50,736 nt of DNA from Acidobacteriota bacterium (GCA_027307115.1 DAHUXN010000019.1:1-50736), one strand, 5' to 3'. Numbered from the stretch's first letter, positions 33,864 to 44,142 are shown. Made by a program: numbers and translations. Notes: a model not told the origin generated them from the letters alone.

Positions 33864-34328
33864 ATGAAGATCGAGACGATGATCCGACGAAGCATTTTCA
33901 CTCTGGCCGCTGCCGGGCTGCTTTCGGCCGGAGCATGGGCCCAATCTTCGGCCGCTCCGCCGCAGTCCGCCACCACCAGCGCGCAACCGGGCGACATTCA
34001 CAACGACCGCAAGGATATTCGTCAGGACAGACGCGATGTGCGGGCCGACCGAAGCGATATTCGCAGTGATCGCCGCGATCGCAATGCCGACCAGCGCGAC
34101 ATTAACAGAGACAGACGTCAGCTCGCCAGGTCCAATGCCAGGAACGGTGTTGATAGCAAGAGATCACAGGCGCTGCGGCACGACATTCGCGGCGACCGTA
34201 AAGATCGCAACGCCGATACTCGCGACATCCATCACGATCGTCGCGATGTTCGCCACGACAGGCGTGACATTCACCATGATCGACGCGACGTCCGCCACGA
34301 TGTGCGGCAACGTCGCCGCGGTCGATAA
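33864..34328 (+). CDS. Secreted Arg/Asp-rich repeat protein
   Basis: A 154-residue exported protein with a signal peptide (about residues 8-28, cleavage after GAWAQ). The mature half is built of seven-residue units of the form D-I/V-R-x-D-R-R, for example DIRQDRRDVRADRSDIRSDR and a second block DIHHDRRDVRHDRRDIHHD. Charges of opposite sign alternate regularly, which should give a long charged helix or extended rod. The ATG at 33864 has AAGGAGAAAACGAC upstream. I know no function; similar proteins occur in acidobacterial genomes as far as I recall. A strong hairpin terminator follows. Confidence 0.75.
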   Translation: MKIETMIRRSIFTLAAAGLLSAGAWAQSSAAPPQSATTSAQPGDIHNDRKDIRQDRRDVRADRSDIRSDRRDRNADQRDINRDRRQLARSNARNGVDSKRSQALRHDIRGDRKDRNADTRDIHHDRRDVRHDRRDIHHDRRDVRHDVRQRRRGR

Positions 34329-34382
34329 TCAGAGCTGGGAACGAAAGGCCAAACCATTCAGAATCATTCTCCGAGGATCAAA

Positions 34383-34414
34383 AAAAGGCCGGCTCCGTGC
34401 GGGGCCGGCCTTTT
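34383..34414. terminator. Bidirectional hairpin terminator
   Basis: AAAAGGCCGGC (34383-34393) pairs exactly with GCCGGCCTTTT (34404-34414), extended by a few more pairs inside. A and T tracts flank both sides, so it can end transcripts from the secreted repeat protein (+) and the PhzF-like gene (-). Confidence 0.88.
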
Positions 34415-34452
34415 CTTCGTGTTGGCTATGTGATTTAACGAATCGAAAGCGG

Positions 34453-35334
34453 TCAAAAATCTATATGGCCTTCGAAGATGCGCACGGCTGAACCGCTGAC
34501 GCGCGGCACCAGCTTTCCTTTTTCGTTCGCAACCTCGACATGAATTTCGCTGGGACGCCCCATCTCAATGCCTTGCGTTATCGAGAGATGTTCGCCGGCT
34601 TTCAACTTGTTGTAGCGCACCAGATACGCGCCGAGTGAACCGCCCGCGGATCCCGTCGCCGGATCCTCGGTAATTTCCCATGGCAGCATCCCGCGCGCGA
34701 AAGCTTTCCCTCGCCCGCCGAGAGCGAAGCAATAAGCCATGGTGCTGTCGCCATTGAGCACGTGAAACAGCGCGCGCATGTTCATGTGGATGCGCTTCAG
34801 CGTCGCCTTGCCTCGCAGCGGAACCATCAAATTAAAAATTCCCGTGGACACGCATTCGATTGGCAGATCGGAATCGATGTCGCCCGCGCGCAGGCCCAGG
34901 GCTCCGGCCAGAGTTTCGCGCGAAAACTTCGGAGTCTTAAAGCGCGCCTCTTTCTGCGTCATCGTTACGCGCACAGGCCTTCCGCCGCGAAACGTGATCT
35001 CGACCGGCAAAATTCCCGCGCCCGTCTGCTGCTGAATTTGCACTTGGCCTTCCGAGGCCGGCACAACTCCGAGTTCCGCGAGCAGAAACCATGTGCCAAT
35101 CACGGGATGCCCCGCCAGCGGCAGTTCGCGCGTCGTGGTAAAAATTCGCAGTCGCGCCAGCGCGCGATTGTTGGTGGGCCGCTGGACAAACACGGTCTCC
35201 GCCAGATTCATTTCCCGCGCAATCGCCTGCATCTGCGGGCGCGACAAATTGTCGCCGTCGGTGATGACGGCGAGAGCGTTCCCTTCGAACGGCTTCGAGG
35301 TGAAAACGTCGAGCTGGTACAGGCGTCGTTTCAA
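34453..35334 (-). CDS. PhzF-family isomerase/epimerase-like protein
   Basis: A 293-residue PhzF-superfamily protein, related to diaminopimelate epimerase in fold. Motifs are YQLDVFTSKPFEGNALAVI at the N-terminus, MNLAETVFV with the catalytic Glu, and DPATGSAGGSLGAYLV near the C-terminus. It starts at a TTG (35334) with CGGAG seven bases upstream; no ATG fits. PhzF itself isomerises a phenazine precursor, but most relatives are of unknown function and no phenazine genes are here. It faces the repeat protein gene convergently across the terminator. Confidence 0.88.
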   Translation of the reverse strand: MKRRLYQLDVFTSKPFEGNALAVITDGDNLSRPQMQAIAREMNLAETVFVQRPTNNRALARLRIFTTTRELPLAGHPVIGTWFLLAELGVVPASEGQVQIQQQTGAGILPVEITFRGGRPVRVTMTQKEARFKTPKFSRETLAGALGLRAGDIDSDLPIECVSTGIFNLMVPLRGKATLKRIHMNMRALFHVLNGDSTMAYCFALGGRGKAFARGMLPWEITEDPATGSAGGSLGAYLVRYNKLKAGEHLSITQGIEMGRPSEIHVEVANEKGKLVPRVSGSAVRIFEGHIDF

Positions 35335-35471
35335 ATCAATCTCCGTGCGGCCGGTGAAGATTCGTTAAATGCGCTCCAATTCTGCCACTGGTTCTGTCGT
35401 TTTGCGCATTATGGTTTTCATTATCGGTCCGATGCCAGCAGGACAATTTGGTTCGTCGGAATAACGGGATA

Positions 35472-36878
35472 CTACAGCTTCTTTACGGTCGCGCAGACAT
35501 CGTCGAGCACGCGCTTCGTCGTTTCCTCCCGTGTCGTCTCCGCATAGACGCGCAACATCTCTTCCGTTCCGGAAACGCGCACCAGCAACCAGCCGATGTC
35601 ACCCAGAAATAGTTTCTGGCCATCCATGTTTTCTTTGCGCACCACGGGCCATTCGAGTAGCTTCGCCATTTTGGCCGAACCAAAAAGTGCAATAGCTTTT
35701 TCCTTCTGTCCGCGTAGTAATTCCAGGTCGATTCTGCCGTAGTGATGTTCGCCATATTCTCTTTCGAGCATGCGCACCAGCTCGCCGAGCCGTTTGCCAT
35801 GCCATGCCATCACTTCGGCGAGCAGCAGCGCGCTCACCGTCGCGTCGCGTTCCGGCAAATACAATTTTGTAGCGATACCGCCGCTCTCTTCTCCGCCGAT
35901 CAAAATGTCGCGCTCAAGCATCAACTCGCAGATGTATTTGAAGCCGATCGGCGTCTCGTAAACCTTTCGGCCAAATCTGCGGGCGATCTGGTCGATCATT
36001 TTCGTGGTCGAAAATGTCTTCGCCACGTCTCCTTCGAGTTTCCTTGTGCCCGCCAAATGCCAGAAAAGGATGGAAAAGATCTGGTGGGGCGTGATGAACG
36101 TGCCGTCCGCGTGGACCGCCCCGATGCGGTCGCCATCGCCGTCGGCGGCAAATCCCGCGTCGTAGCCGCCTTTCGTCACCGCCTCTTCCAGCGCGGCAAT
36201 GTGTGGTTCAATCGGCTCGGGATTCACGCCGCCAAAAAGGGGATCGTATTCGCCGCGAATTTCGTCGCACGCGACACCGTGCCGTGCGAAAAGCTCGCGC
36301 AAGAATCCCGCTGCGGAGCCGTGCATGGGGTCGGCCACGAAACGGAATTTCGTCCCGCGCAGGCGTTCCCAATCGACCAGCTTGTCGAGCGTGTCCAAGT
36401 ATGGCGCGCGCACGTTCAGTGAATGGATTAAATCTTGGCGCGGAGGCAAGTCGGTTGCGTCGCTCTTGAGTATAGCCTCCAGCTCCTTTTCGATCTGCGC
36501 GGTAATCGCCGGAGATGCTGAACTTCCGTAGCTCGCTTTGTACTTCACGCCATTCCACCGATACGGATTGTGGCTGGCTGTGATCATGATTCCGCCGGCG
36601 GCGCCACGTTGCCGCACCAGCAGAGAAATCGTAGGCGAGGGACACGGTCCGTCCGCCAACCAAACAGGCGTTCCTGTGGCGGCCACGACTTCCGCAGCGG
36701 CGCGCGCGAACAGCGGTCCGCCGAATCGCGTGTCATAGCCGATCAGCACGCCATTTTTTGCATTCTCGGCGCGAATCACGTACCGCGCGATCGCCGCGGC
36801 GACTTTGCGCACGTTCGCGACCGTGAAATCCTCGGCGATCACGCCGCGCCAGCCGTCGGTACCAAAGCGGATTTGCAT
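35472..36878 (-). CDS. Phosphomannomutase/phosphoglucomutase
   Basis: A 468-residue alpha-D-phosphohexomutase converting hexose-6-phosphate to hexose-1-phosphate. Active-site Ser102 is in TASHNPYRWNG, the metal loop is AADGDGDRIG, the sugar-binding loop GGEESGG and the phosphate loop is near RVSGTEEMLRVYAE. ATG 36878 is chosen; the frame also has a GTG at 36881. With the isomerase and guanylyltransferase nearby it probably supplies mannose-1-phosphate for GDP-mannose; a glucose-specific role is also possible. Confidence 0.93.
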   Translation of the reverse strand: MQIRFGTDGWRGVIAEDFTVANVRKVAAAIARYVIRAENAKNGVLIGYDTRFGGPLFARAAAEVVAATGTPVWLADGPCPSPTISLLVRQRGAAGGIMITASHNPYRWNGVKYKASYGSSASPAITAQIEKELEAILKSDATDLPPRQDLIHSLNVRAPYLDTLDKLVDWERLRGTKFRFVADPMHGSAAGFLRELFARHGVACDEIRGEYDPLFGGVNPEPIEPHIAALEEAVTKGGYDAGFAADGDGDRIGAVHADGTFITPHQIFSILFWHLAGTRKLEGDVAKTFSTTKMIDQIARRFGRKVYETPIGFKYICELMLERDILIGGEESGGIATKLYLPERDATVSALLLAEVMAWHGKRLGELVRMLEREYGEHHYGRIDLELLRGQKEKAIALFGSAKMAKLLEWPVVRKENMDGQKLFLGDIGWLLVRVSGTEEMLRVYAETTREETTKRVLDDVCATVKKL

Positions 36879-37051
36879 CACAATTAGAAAGTATATGCGA
36901 TACAGCTTAGCGCGGAAAGGAATCCGCTGTGGAAGTACTGACCCACTTTCATCGCGGCCCCTGTCATGCCTTCCGGTTGTAAGAAGGAGGCTAGAGCGCT
37001 ACGATGGCCAGGCTGAACGACTGACTGGGAGCAGATTGCCGGGACTGATTT

Positions 37052-37249
37052 ATGACTTACGGAGGGGATGCAGCGATCATTGTAATCGTCGCGACGACGA
37101 TTTCGAGTGGGGTCATCGGTTTTAGGATGAGGCGGAAAATCAGAAAAGTGCTTGGACGAAAAGCTACTGATGCTGACCTTTCGTCGATTGATACGTGGAT
37201 GAAAGTGGAGGAGGAGGAGGAGGATAAGGCTCCGTTAGATCGAAAGTGA
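37052..37249 (+). CDS. Possible small membrane protein
   Basis: A 65-residue open frame in the 420-base gap between the mutase and guanylyltransferase genes, on the opposite strand. It shows one hydrophobic segment (GDAAIIVIVATTISSGVIGF) followed by a basic region (RMRRKIRKVLGRK) and an acidic tail (KVEEEEEDKAP), a sensible layout for a small inner-membrane protein. The ribosome site is weak (GGGACTGATTT). I recognise no family, so it could be chance. Confidence 0.42.
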   Translation: MTYGGDAAIIVIVATTISSGVIGFRMRRKIRKVLGRKATDADLSSIDTWMKVEEEEEDKAPLDRK

Positions 37250-37300
37250 TTCACTGCCACTATGGGCAAGCTCGAAATTTGAGCCGTCAAGAGGTACCCG

Positions 37301-38440
37301 CTAGAGCAAATCGTGGCGCCGCTTTTCTTCCAACCATTTCACAATTTTGCCCACGTCTTGCGCTCTTTCACGCGGGCAAATCAGCAAGGCGTCGTTCGTC
37401 TCCACAACGACCAAGTCGCGCACGCCGATCGTCGCCACGAATTTCTTGCGGCTCCACAGAAAATTGTCAGTCGCATCGAGAGCGAACGAATCGCCCGTCG
37501 AGACATTCCCGCCCGGCTTGCGCGCTAGCAGTTCGTGCACTGCAGCCCAAGATCCAATGTCGCTCCAGCCGATTTTCGCGGGCAGCACAAAAACGCGTTC
37601 CGTTCCGCGCTTCAGGGATTTTCCGTGCGCGGCGCGCGAACGAGTCGCCGGCTCCATGATGGCGTAATCCACGGAAATGTTTTCGAGGCGCGGATAAATT
37701 ACTTTGAGCGCCCGCGCGTACCGCGGCGTGCCGACGAATTGTTGCAGTTCGCCAAGCGCATGCCACGTTTTCGGCAGATATTTCTGCAGGCATTCCAGAA
37801 AAGTGGAAACGCGCCAGAAGAACATTCCCGCATTCCAGAAATATCGTCCCGACGCCACATATGTTTTCGCGCGCGCTGCATTGGGTTTCTCTGTGAATCG
37901 CCGGACGTTATATGCGGGAATTCCCTCGACCCGTGTTGCCGCGCCAGCGCGCTCGATGTAGCCGAATCCCGTTTCCGGACGGGATGGCGGAATTCCCAGC
38001 ACCACAAGGCTTCCCGGACTGCTGGCAATCTTCATCGCCGCGCGGACAACCTTGCGATATTGCGCCGCGTCCGCAATGTGATGATCCGCCGGCAGCACGG
38101 CCATCAGCGCGTCGCCATGCGCTTGCGCCAAATGAATCGCTGCGAGTCCGATAGCTGCGGCGGTGTTGCGTCCAACGGGCTCGGCTAAAAGCTGTTTGCG
38201 TGGCACGCGCGGCAACTCGCGCCGCACGCCGGCCGCCTGCTGCTCATTGGTCACCACCCACAGCCGATTCTCTGCGAAAAGCGGAGCCAGGCGATCCACC
38301 GTTTCGCGCAACATGCTCTTTGAACTCACAATGTCCAGGAGCTGTTTCGGCGTTCGCGTCCGGCTGCGCGGCCAAAAGCGCGTGCCTCTTCCGCCGGCCA
38401 ACAGCACAGCGCACGCAGTGATGTTCTTGGAGTTTTTCAT
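37301..38440 (-). CDS. Mannose-1-phosphate guanylyltransferase
   Basis: A 379-residue enzyme making GDP-mannose from mannose-1-phosphate and GTP. The nucleotide-binding N-terminus is VLLAGGRGTRFWPRSRTRTPKQ (residues 14-35), then GRNTAAAIGLAAI, LPADHHI, FTEKPNAA, YFWNAGMFFWR and IGWSDIGSW, all family-specific. It has no C-terminal isomerase domain; that enzyme is encoded separately by the gene upstream, whose stop overlaps this start by four bases (ATGA). The frame extends to 38683 but lacks a ribosome site there. Confidence 0.95.
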   Translation of the reverse strand: MKNSKNITACAVLLAGGRGTRFWPRSRTRTPKQLLDIVSSKSMLRETVDRLAPLFAENRLWVVTNEQQAAGVRRELPRVPRKQLLAEPVGRNTAAAIGLAAIHLAQAHGDALMAVLPADHHIADAAQYRKVVRAAMKIASSPGSLVVLGIPPSRPETGFGYIERAGAATRVEGIPAYNVRRFTEKPNAARAKTYVASGRYFWNAGMFFWRVSTFLECLQKYLPKTWHALGELQQFVGTPRYARALKVIYPRLENISVDYAIMEPATRSRAAHGKSLKRGTERVFVLPAKIGWSDIGSWAAVHELLARKPGGNVSTGDSFALDATDNFLWSRKKFVATIGVRDLVVVETNDALLICPRERAQDVGKIVKWLEEKRRHDLL

Positions 38441-39426
38441 ATCGAGAGACCGCCCGGCACATGAGCGTGCAGCATTGTCGTTCGTGTTGTTGGTATAAAG
38501 CGAAGATCGCGCATCACCGCCGGCACGAGCCACGCCTGCGCGGCCGCATATTCTATTTCCGCATCCGGAGCGGCGATCTTTCCAGTGCCTTCGATAACGA
38601 TCAGGACCTCCATCAAACCCACTGGCTTTGTTCGATGTTCCGGAGCGGCGAAAACGGATTTCATCACGGCGAAATAAGGACACTCGACCAGCATGTGGAC
38701 CGCATTGTGAGTTTCATTCAGTTCCGCCCGCGCGATTTTGCCGCCGTGTTGTTCGCCAAAACGAATCACATCCATGGATTTGTCAACGTGCAGCTCGCGC
38801 GACTTCCCTTCGGGCGTCAGCCGATTGAAATCGAAAACCCGATACGTGATGTCTGAATTCTGTTGGATCTCGCAAATCGTCATGCCCGGCCCAATTGTGT
38901 GCACGGTCCCTGCGGGAACGAAAATCGCGTCGCCTGCATGGACCGCGACGTGCTCCAGGCATTCTTCGGCCCTCCCGTCGGCAATCGCGCGCTGAAAACT
39001 CTTGCGGTCCACGCCCGGCCGCAGCCCCACGCGCACTTCCGCACCCTTGCGCGCGGAGATGATGTACCACATTTCCGTTTTCCCTACGCCGCCGGCCGCA
39101 GCCTCATGTTTTCGCGCGTGACCGTCGCCGGGATGCACCTGCACGGAAAGTTTTTCTTCGGGGAAAATGAATTTCGCCAGCAAGGGAAAAGCTTTGTCGC
39201 GCGAGACGTTGCTTCCCGACCAATCGTCGTTCATGCGCTGCCACGCGTCGCCGAGTTTTTCTCCTGCGAATAGGCCGTCGGCGAATCGGCACTCGCTTCC
39301 CGTGAGCCATACTTCGCCGATTGGTTCTGGCAGCGACTGCTTGCCGGGAAAAAGCGGCGCGAGGCTTCGCGCGCCCCAAATGCGCGGCACGAATTGCGGT
39401 TCCAGCCGGGCGGGCCGCGGTTTCAC
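38437..39426 (-). CDS. Mannose-6-phosphate isomerase, class I (cupin)
   Basis: A 329-residue zinc enzyme converting fructose-6-phosphate to mannose-6-phosphate. Family landmarks are FVPRIWGARSLAPLFP at the N-terminus, FPLLAKFIFPEEKLSVQVHPGDGHA with the metal-binding residues, KTEMWYII, IFVPAGTVHTIGPGM (cupin His) and YRVFDFNR. It is followed four bases overlapping by the guanylyltransferase gene and preceded by the aminotransferase gene with only 3 bases between them, suggesting one transcript for the GDP-mannose pathway. Confidence 0.93.
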   Translation of the reverse strand: MKPRPARLEPQFVPRIWGARSLAPLFPGKQSLPEPIGEVWLTGSECRFADGLFAGEKLGDAWQRMNDDWSGSNVSRDKAFPLLAKFIFPEEKLSVQVHPGDGHARKHEAAAGGVGKTEMWYIISARKGAEVRVGLRPGVDRKSFQRAIADGRAEECLEHVAVHAGDAIFVPAGTVHTIGPGMTICEIQQNSDITYRVFDFNRLTPEGKSRELHVDKSMDVIRFGEQHGGKIARAELNETHNAVHMLVECPYFAVMKSVFAAPEHRTKPVGLMEVLIVIEGTGKIAAPDAEIEYAAAQAWLVPAVMRDLRFIPTTRTTMLHAHVPGGLSI

Positions 39427-39429
39427 AAC

Positions 39430-40653
39430 TTATCCGCGCATCGCGGCCGAGCTCACGGCCGTCTCGGCGCGAAAAAAGCTGGACATCCGTCGGAGGCCCT
39501 CTTCAATACGCTCCATCGACGTCGCATAAGAAAGCCGCAAATAGCCCGGCGCGCCGAAGGCTTCGCCGGGAATCACGACAACGTGTTCGCGTTCGAGCAA
39601 CTCTTTGGCCACCTGTACCGTATCGCACGGTGATGCGCCGGTCCTGCTTCCGGTGGTTGCACCCGCGACATTGGGAAAAACATAAAAGCTTCCTTCCGGC
39701 TCGTGGCAGCTAACGCCGGGAATTTCGCGCAGGCCTGCGATGATTCTTGCGCGCCGCTTCGCAAATTCCGCGACCATCATGTTCACCGAGTCCAACCCGC
39801 CGCGAAGCGCCTCGAGTGCCGCGTATTGCGCGATCGAAGTTGGGTTCGACGTCGACTGGCTCTGCAGTTTAAGCACTGCGTCCGCAAGTTGCTGCGGAGC
39901 GAGCGTGTAGCCCATTCGCCACCCGGTCATCGCGAAAGTTTTCGAGAGCGACCCTGAAATAATCACGTGGTCTTTCGCGCCCGGCAGACCGGCAATTGAA
40001 AATGGCTTCGCCTTGCCGTAGACGAAATGCGAATAACATTCGTCTGAAAGCAGCCAGATGTTGTGTTTCTTCGCGACGTCGAGAATCCTGGCAAATTCGT
40101 CCTCGGGAATCACGGCGCCGGTCGGATTCGATGGCGAATTGATGATCAGAAGTTTCGTGCGGGGAGTGATTGCCTTTTCGATCTCCGCCGCGCGCGGTAT
40201 GAAACCGTTCCGCGCATCGGTCTCCACGATCACCGGCGTGCCATCCGCGCATTTCACGATATCCGGATAGCTCACCCAGTACGGCGCGACGATCAACACT
40301 TCGTCGCCGGAATTGATCAGCGCCTGGGTCACATTGTAAAGGGAATGCTTCCCTCCGGCATTGATGATGCATTCTTTCGCTTCGTAATGCGTGCCCAGAT
40401 ATTTCGCGTGCCACTCCACTGCGGCCTGCCGCAAGGGCATGATCCCGCCCGACGCCGTGTATTTCGTTTTGTTTTCGTCCAGCGCCTTTACGGCCGCGCG
40501 CTTGATGTAATCAGGCGTCGGAAAATCCGGTTCGCCCGGACCGAAATCCACCACGTCGATTCCGCGCGCCACCAGTTTTTCTTTTTCCATCAGCACAGCC
40601 AGCGTTGCCGACGGTTCGATGCGTTTCACCCGCTCTGAAAGTTCCATTTTCAT
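39430..40653 (-). CDS. Aspartate aminotransferase (class I, PLP)
   Basis: A 407-residue aminotransferase of the I-gamma type, moving an amino group between aspartate (or a related amino acid) and 2-oxoglutarate. The PLP lysine is in SGSLSKTFAMTGWRMGY; other signatures are INSPSNPTGAVIPEDE, SDECYSHFVYG and the C-terminal GSFYVFPN. Starts at 40653 or 40647 are both possible: the GGGGTGG motif is better spaced for the second ATG. It starts 19 bases after the coaD stop on the same strand. It could also act in prephenate or other amino acid transamination. Confidence 0.92.
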   Translation of the reverse strand: MKMELSERVKRIEPSATLAVLMEKEKLVARGIDVVDFGPGEPDFPTPDYIKRAAVKALDENKTKYTASGGIMPLRQAAVEWHAKYLGTHYEAKECIINAGGKHSLYNVTQALINSGDEVLIVAPYWVSYPDIVKCADGTPVIVETDARNGFIPRAAEIEKAITPRTKLLIINSPSNPTGAVIPEDEFARILDVAKKHNIWLLSDECYSHFVYGKAKPFSIAGLPGAKDHVIISGSLSKTFAMTGWRMGYTLAPQQLADAVLKLQSQSTSNPTSIAQYAALEALRGGLDSVNMMVAEFAKRRARIIAGLREIPGVSCHEPEGSFYVFPNVAGATTGSRTGASPCDTVQVAKELLEREHVVVIPGEAFGAPGYLRLSYATSMERIEEGLRRMSSFFRAETAVSSAAMRG

Positions 40654-40672
40654 CCACCCCGTGGGTTGAAAT

Positions 40673-41167
40673 TCACCCTACTTTTGCTTTCAAGCGCTCT
40701 TCCACCACTGCCGGGACCAGATCTTTTACCGAACCGCCCAACCGCGCAATTTCCCGCACCAGCCGCGAGCTCAGGTAGCTGTACGTTTCGGCCGGCATCA
40801 TGAAGACCGTTTCGATTTTCGGCTCGAGCTTGCGGTTCATCAGCGCCATTTGCAATTCGTATTCGTAATCGGAAATTGCGCGGATGCCGCGCAACACCAC
40901 TTGCGCGTTTTTCTGCCGCGCATAGGCCATCAGCAACCCTTCGAAGACGTCTACCTCTACGTTGGGCCACGGCCGCGTCACCTCGCGCAGCATCTCAAGG
41001 CGTTCGCTCACGGCAAACAGCGGATCTTTTTCGGCATTCTGCAGCACGGAAACGATCAGGCGGTCAAAAATCTTCGCGCCGCGGCCAATCAAATCGAGAT
41101 GTCCGTTGGTGACTGGGTCGAACGACCCAGGATAAATCGCCAGTATGGGTTTGGCTCCCACGCTCAT
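40673..41167 (-). CDS. coaD: Phosphopantetheine adenylyltransferase
   Basis: A 164-residue enzyme of coenzyme A synthesis, joining AMP to 4'-phosphopantetheine. The nucleotidyltransferase motif TNGHLD (His23) follows YPGSFDPV; the second active-site motif SSRLVREIARLGG is near residue 130-145. RGIRAISDYEYELQMALMNRKL is also typical. It lies upstream of the aminotransferase gene in the same direction. The start codon's ribosome site is poor, but no other ATG fits. Confidence 0.96.
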   Translation of the reverse strand: MSVGAKPILAIYPGSFDPVTNGHLDLIGRGAKIFDRLIVSVLQNAEKDPLFAVSERLEMLREVTRPWPNVEVDVFEGLLMAYARQKNAQVVLRGIRAISDYEYELQMALMNRKLEPKIETVFMMPAETYSYLSSRLVREIARLGGSVKDLVPAVVEERLKAKVG

Positions 41168-41229
41168 CGAGCCGCATTCTAACCTAGAATCTCGCTGGCC
41201 GCCGCCAGAATTCCGCGCACACCGCGTCT

Positions 41230-44028
41230 TTACTGGCTGGATTCGCGGAGGACGACAACGTCAGAATCGGAGTGGCCGCGAACGATTCCCAATTTCTTGC
41301 CATCCGGCGACCAATGAAAATCCCATATCTGCTCGGACGCGAAATGTGTGATCTGGTGTCCCGGCCCGCCTTCCAAAGGCTGTTCCCAGAGGTTGTCCAC
41401 TCCGTTCACGCGGATGGGATACACAATCGCTCGTCCATCCGGGCTGAACCTTAAGGCGTAGGGGGCAAGGCGCGGATCGATATTCAGCACGCTCAAGATT
41501 TTGCCCGTGCTCGCATCCTGCACGTTCGCTTGCAGGTTTTGGGGGCCGGCGGCAAGGGTCACCAGCATTTTCCCATCTCGGGTGATATCCAATGAACCGT
41601 CTGTATTCATCCCAGAGTATGTTGCGAAGTCTCCGAAGATTTTCGCCCTTCCGCCTGCAAGCGGCACGCGCATCACTTTACCGCGGCCAATCGAGTCGAT
41701 ATAGAAAATCCATTTTCCGTCCGGAGAGCAAACTGGTACTGCGTCATTTTTCCCTGCGGTCAAATTTTGCAGGTTGCCGCCATTTGCGTCGACTCGCCAC
41801 AGGGGCGCAGACGTCTTCTCCGGCCGTCCCACCGAGCCAAATACGACTACATTTCCATTTTCGCAGACGGTCGGCTCAAAAGACGCATGCAGCTTGTCGG
41901 CAAGAAAGACAGTTTCGTTTCCCGTTGTGACGTTGATCCGCTGCAGATCCAGCCCCTGTTTTACAATCACGGAATCATTTCCCATCCAACTGAAGGAATG
42001 AACTGTTTCGCCGGAGGAAATCTGCCTGGCATCGCTCATTTGTTTCGCATCAGAAGGCAGGACGAACATTTGGAAGTTCTGCTGATTCATGACTGTCACG
42101 AGATTCTTCCCGTCACTGGAAATGCTCAACGCGGGATAATTATTTGTGTCTCTCGTGATTTCGTGGAATTGCCCGCCGGGATAAGAAAGAAAGCCCACTT
42201 GCTCGCGGAGGTAGTAGTCCGCATCCACGCGATCAGTGAGGATAAACAGACCTTTTCCGTCCGGCGCCCAAGTGGGATGTCCAAACGTGTGTTCCTCCGA
42301 ACGGATTGCGTGGACCTGCTGGCCCGTGGTCGAGTCGACTGCAACCAGGCTGCCAAACGATTGCTCAGCCAAAAACATCGAGCCGATAATTAATTTTCCG
42401 TCAGGCGACCATGCGATATCGTCCATCTTCGGCAGGTTCCCCTCGAGCAACGTTCTTTCCGCCGTTCCGTCGGCATTCGCGAGAAGCAAGATGTACTTTC
42501 CAGTCGCCGGGTTCGTTCGGACGAAAGCGATGCGCTGCCCATCGGGCGAAAAGGTGATATTGCTGCTGAGATCTTGAACGATTTGCTGCGGAGTTCCGCC
42601 CAGTATCGGCGAGCGATAGAGGTTGCCGAATGCATTATTTCCGGCGGTCCCGCGGACGAAGTAGATGTAGTTCGCGTCGGGCGAAAACTGGAGCGCAAAA
42701 TAGTGAGTTTCCGCCGGTGCGTTCACTTGCGTGTCGCTGTTCGTTGGCACGTTGCGCAGCCACAGGCTCTCCATGCCGTTCTCATCTTGCACGTTCAGCA
42801 CGTACTTGCCGTCCGGCGAAATCGCCGCCAGCGCCGCCTTGCCCGTGTTCGTCAGCTTGGTGATGGTGAAATTCTGGAAGGGAACGGGCGCAGCGCGATT
42901 CAATAACGCGTAAATCCCGTATCCCGCCGCGGCGATCAAAATCAACACGGCCGCCACGGTTGCAGCCGTACCGAATTTGTGCGCACGCGCCACGGCGGCG
43001 ACGCTCGAGCTCCCCGATCCGTGCGTGGAGGCGACAGCGGTTGTAGCGCGCGTCTGACCTGACGGAGACTCTTCCGTGGCTCTCCCAGCACTGATTTTCG
43101 TTTCAGAACTTGCGGCGTCAGTTGCGATCAGCGGGCTCGAGCTTGTATCGCGTTTCAGCCGCGCCAGATCCGTACGCAAATCAGCCGCAGTTTGATACCT
43201 CATCCGCCGGTCTTTTTCGAGCGTCTTCGAGATGATCTCTTCGAGTTTTGGGGGAATATCGGGATTCAGGCGTATCGGCGCCACCGGCGTCTTTTCCAGA
43301 ATGGCGTGAAAGATAACCGCCGTGGTGTCGCCGCGAAAGGGCAGCGAGCCCGTGGCCATTTCGTAAAGGACCGCGCCAAAACTGAAAATATCGGTCCGGG
43401 TATCGAGCGTTTCACCGCGCGCCTGCTCGGGCGACATGTACGCGACCGTGCCCATGGCCTGCCCGGGGCTGGTCAGGTGCGCTTCATCAAGCGGAGCGGC
43501 ATCGCGCGTCATGCCGGAGGCTGTCTGTCCCGTGGCGCCCAGGGTTTGTTTCGCCAACCCAAAATCCAGAATTTTTGCGTGACCTCGCAGCGTGACGAAA
43601 ATATTCGCCGGCTTGATGTCGCGATGGATGATCCCTTTCGCGTGTGCGACATCGAGAGCGTCAGCGATTTCCGTGGCGAGTTCAATCGTCTGTTCGCTTG
43701 GCATTGCGCGGCCGGCGATCAGATGCTTCAGCGTCTGGCCCTCCAGATACTCCATCGCGATGAAGTAGCGGTCATCGTCGCGGCCGATTTCATAGATCGT
43801 GCAGATGTTGGGATGGTTTAGCGCCGAAGCGGCGCGCGCTTCGCGGCGGAAGCGTTCAAGTGCGTGTGGGTCGGCGACAACATCTTCGGGCAGGAACTTC
43901 AGCGCAACCGGACGATCCAGATCGGTGTCCTCGGCTTTGTAAACCACGCCCATCCCGCCGCCACCGAGTTTTTCGACGATGCGGTAGTGCGAAATTGTGC
44001 GCCCGATAAAAGGCTGATTGTCTGGCAT
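41230..44028 (-). CDS. Membrane Ser/Thr protein kinase with beta-propeller sensor
   Basis: A 932-residue PknB-type kinase. Glycine loop GGGGMG (22-27), Lys44, catalytic Asp137 in HRDIKPAN and DFG (155-157) are all intact. One transmembrane helix spans about 354-377. The extracytoplasmic part is a TolB/WD40-type propeller; ten 'SPDG'-type strands are visible, for example [47 protein letters not shown] and [12 protein letters not shown]. It matches the kinase at 7430-10393 residue for residue in position over the kinase domain. Ligand and targets unknown. Confidence 0.93.
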   Translation of the reverse strand: MPDNQPFIGRTISHYRIVEKLGGGGMGVVYKAEDTDLDRPVALKFLPEDVVADPHALERFRREARAASALNHPNICTIYEIGRDDDRYFIAMEYLEGQTLKHLIAGRAMPSEQTIELATEIADALDVAHAKGIIHRDIKPANIFVTLRGHAKILDFGLAKQTLGATGQTASGMTRDAAPLDEAHLTSPGQAMGTVAYMSPEQARGETLDTRTDIFSFGAVLYEMATGSLPFRGDTTAVIFHAILEKTPVAPIRLNPDIPPKLEEIISKTLEKDRRMRYQTAADLRTDLARLKRDTSSSPLIATDAASSETKISAGRATEESPSGQTRATTAVASTHGSGSSSVAAVARAHKFGTAATVAAVLILIAAAGYGIYALLNRAAPVPFQNFTITKLTNTGKAALAAISPDGKYVLNVQDENGMESLWLRNVPTNSDTQVNAPAETHYFALQFSPDANYIYFVRGTAGNNAFGNLYRSPILGGTPQQIVQDLSSNITFSPDGQRIAFVRTNPATGKYILLLANADGTAERTLLEGNLPKMDDIAWSPDGKLIIGSMFLAEQSFGSLVAVDSTTGQQVHAIRSEEHTFGHPTWAPDGKGLFILTDRVDADYYLREQVGFLSYPGGQFHEITRDTNNYPALSISSDGKNLVTVMNQQNFQMFVLPSDAKQMSDARQISSGETVHSFSWMGNDSVIVKQGLDLQRINVTTGNETVFLADKLHASFEPTVCENGNVVVFGSVGRPEKTSAPLWRVDANGGNLQNLTAGKNDAVPVCSPDGKWIFYIDSIGRGKVMRVPLAGGRAKIFGDFATYSGMNTDGSLDITRDGKMLVTLAAGPQNLQANVQDASTGKILSVLNIDPRLAPYALRFSPDGRAIVYPIRVNGVDNLWEQPLEGGPGHQITHFASEQIWDFHWSPDGKKLGIVRGHSDSDVVVLRESSQ

Positions 44029-44142
44029 GAACGCTGCATCTTAGGGCGCACGCCGCACAGAGTCAACGCTGCGCATTGCGGCGAGGACTACAATGGTTTC
44101 GTGCTGAGGCGACGTGCTGGAACCGGGCGCGGATGATGGCTG

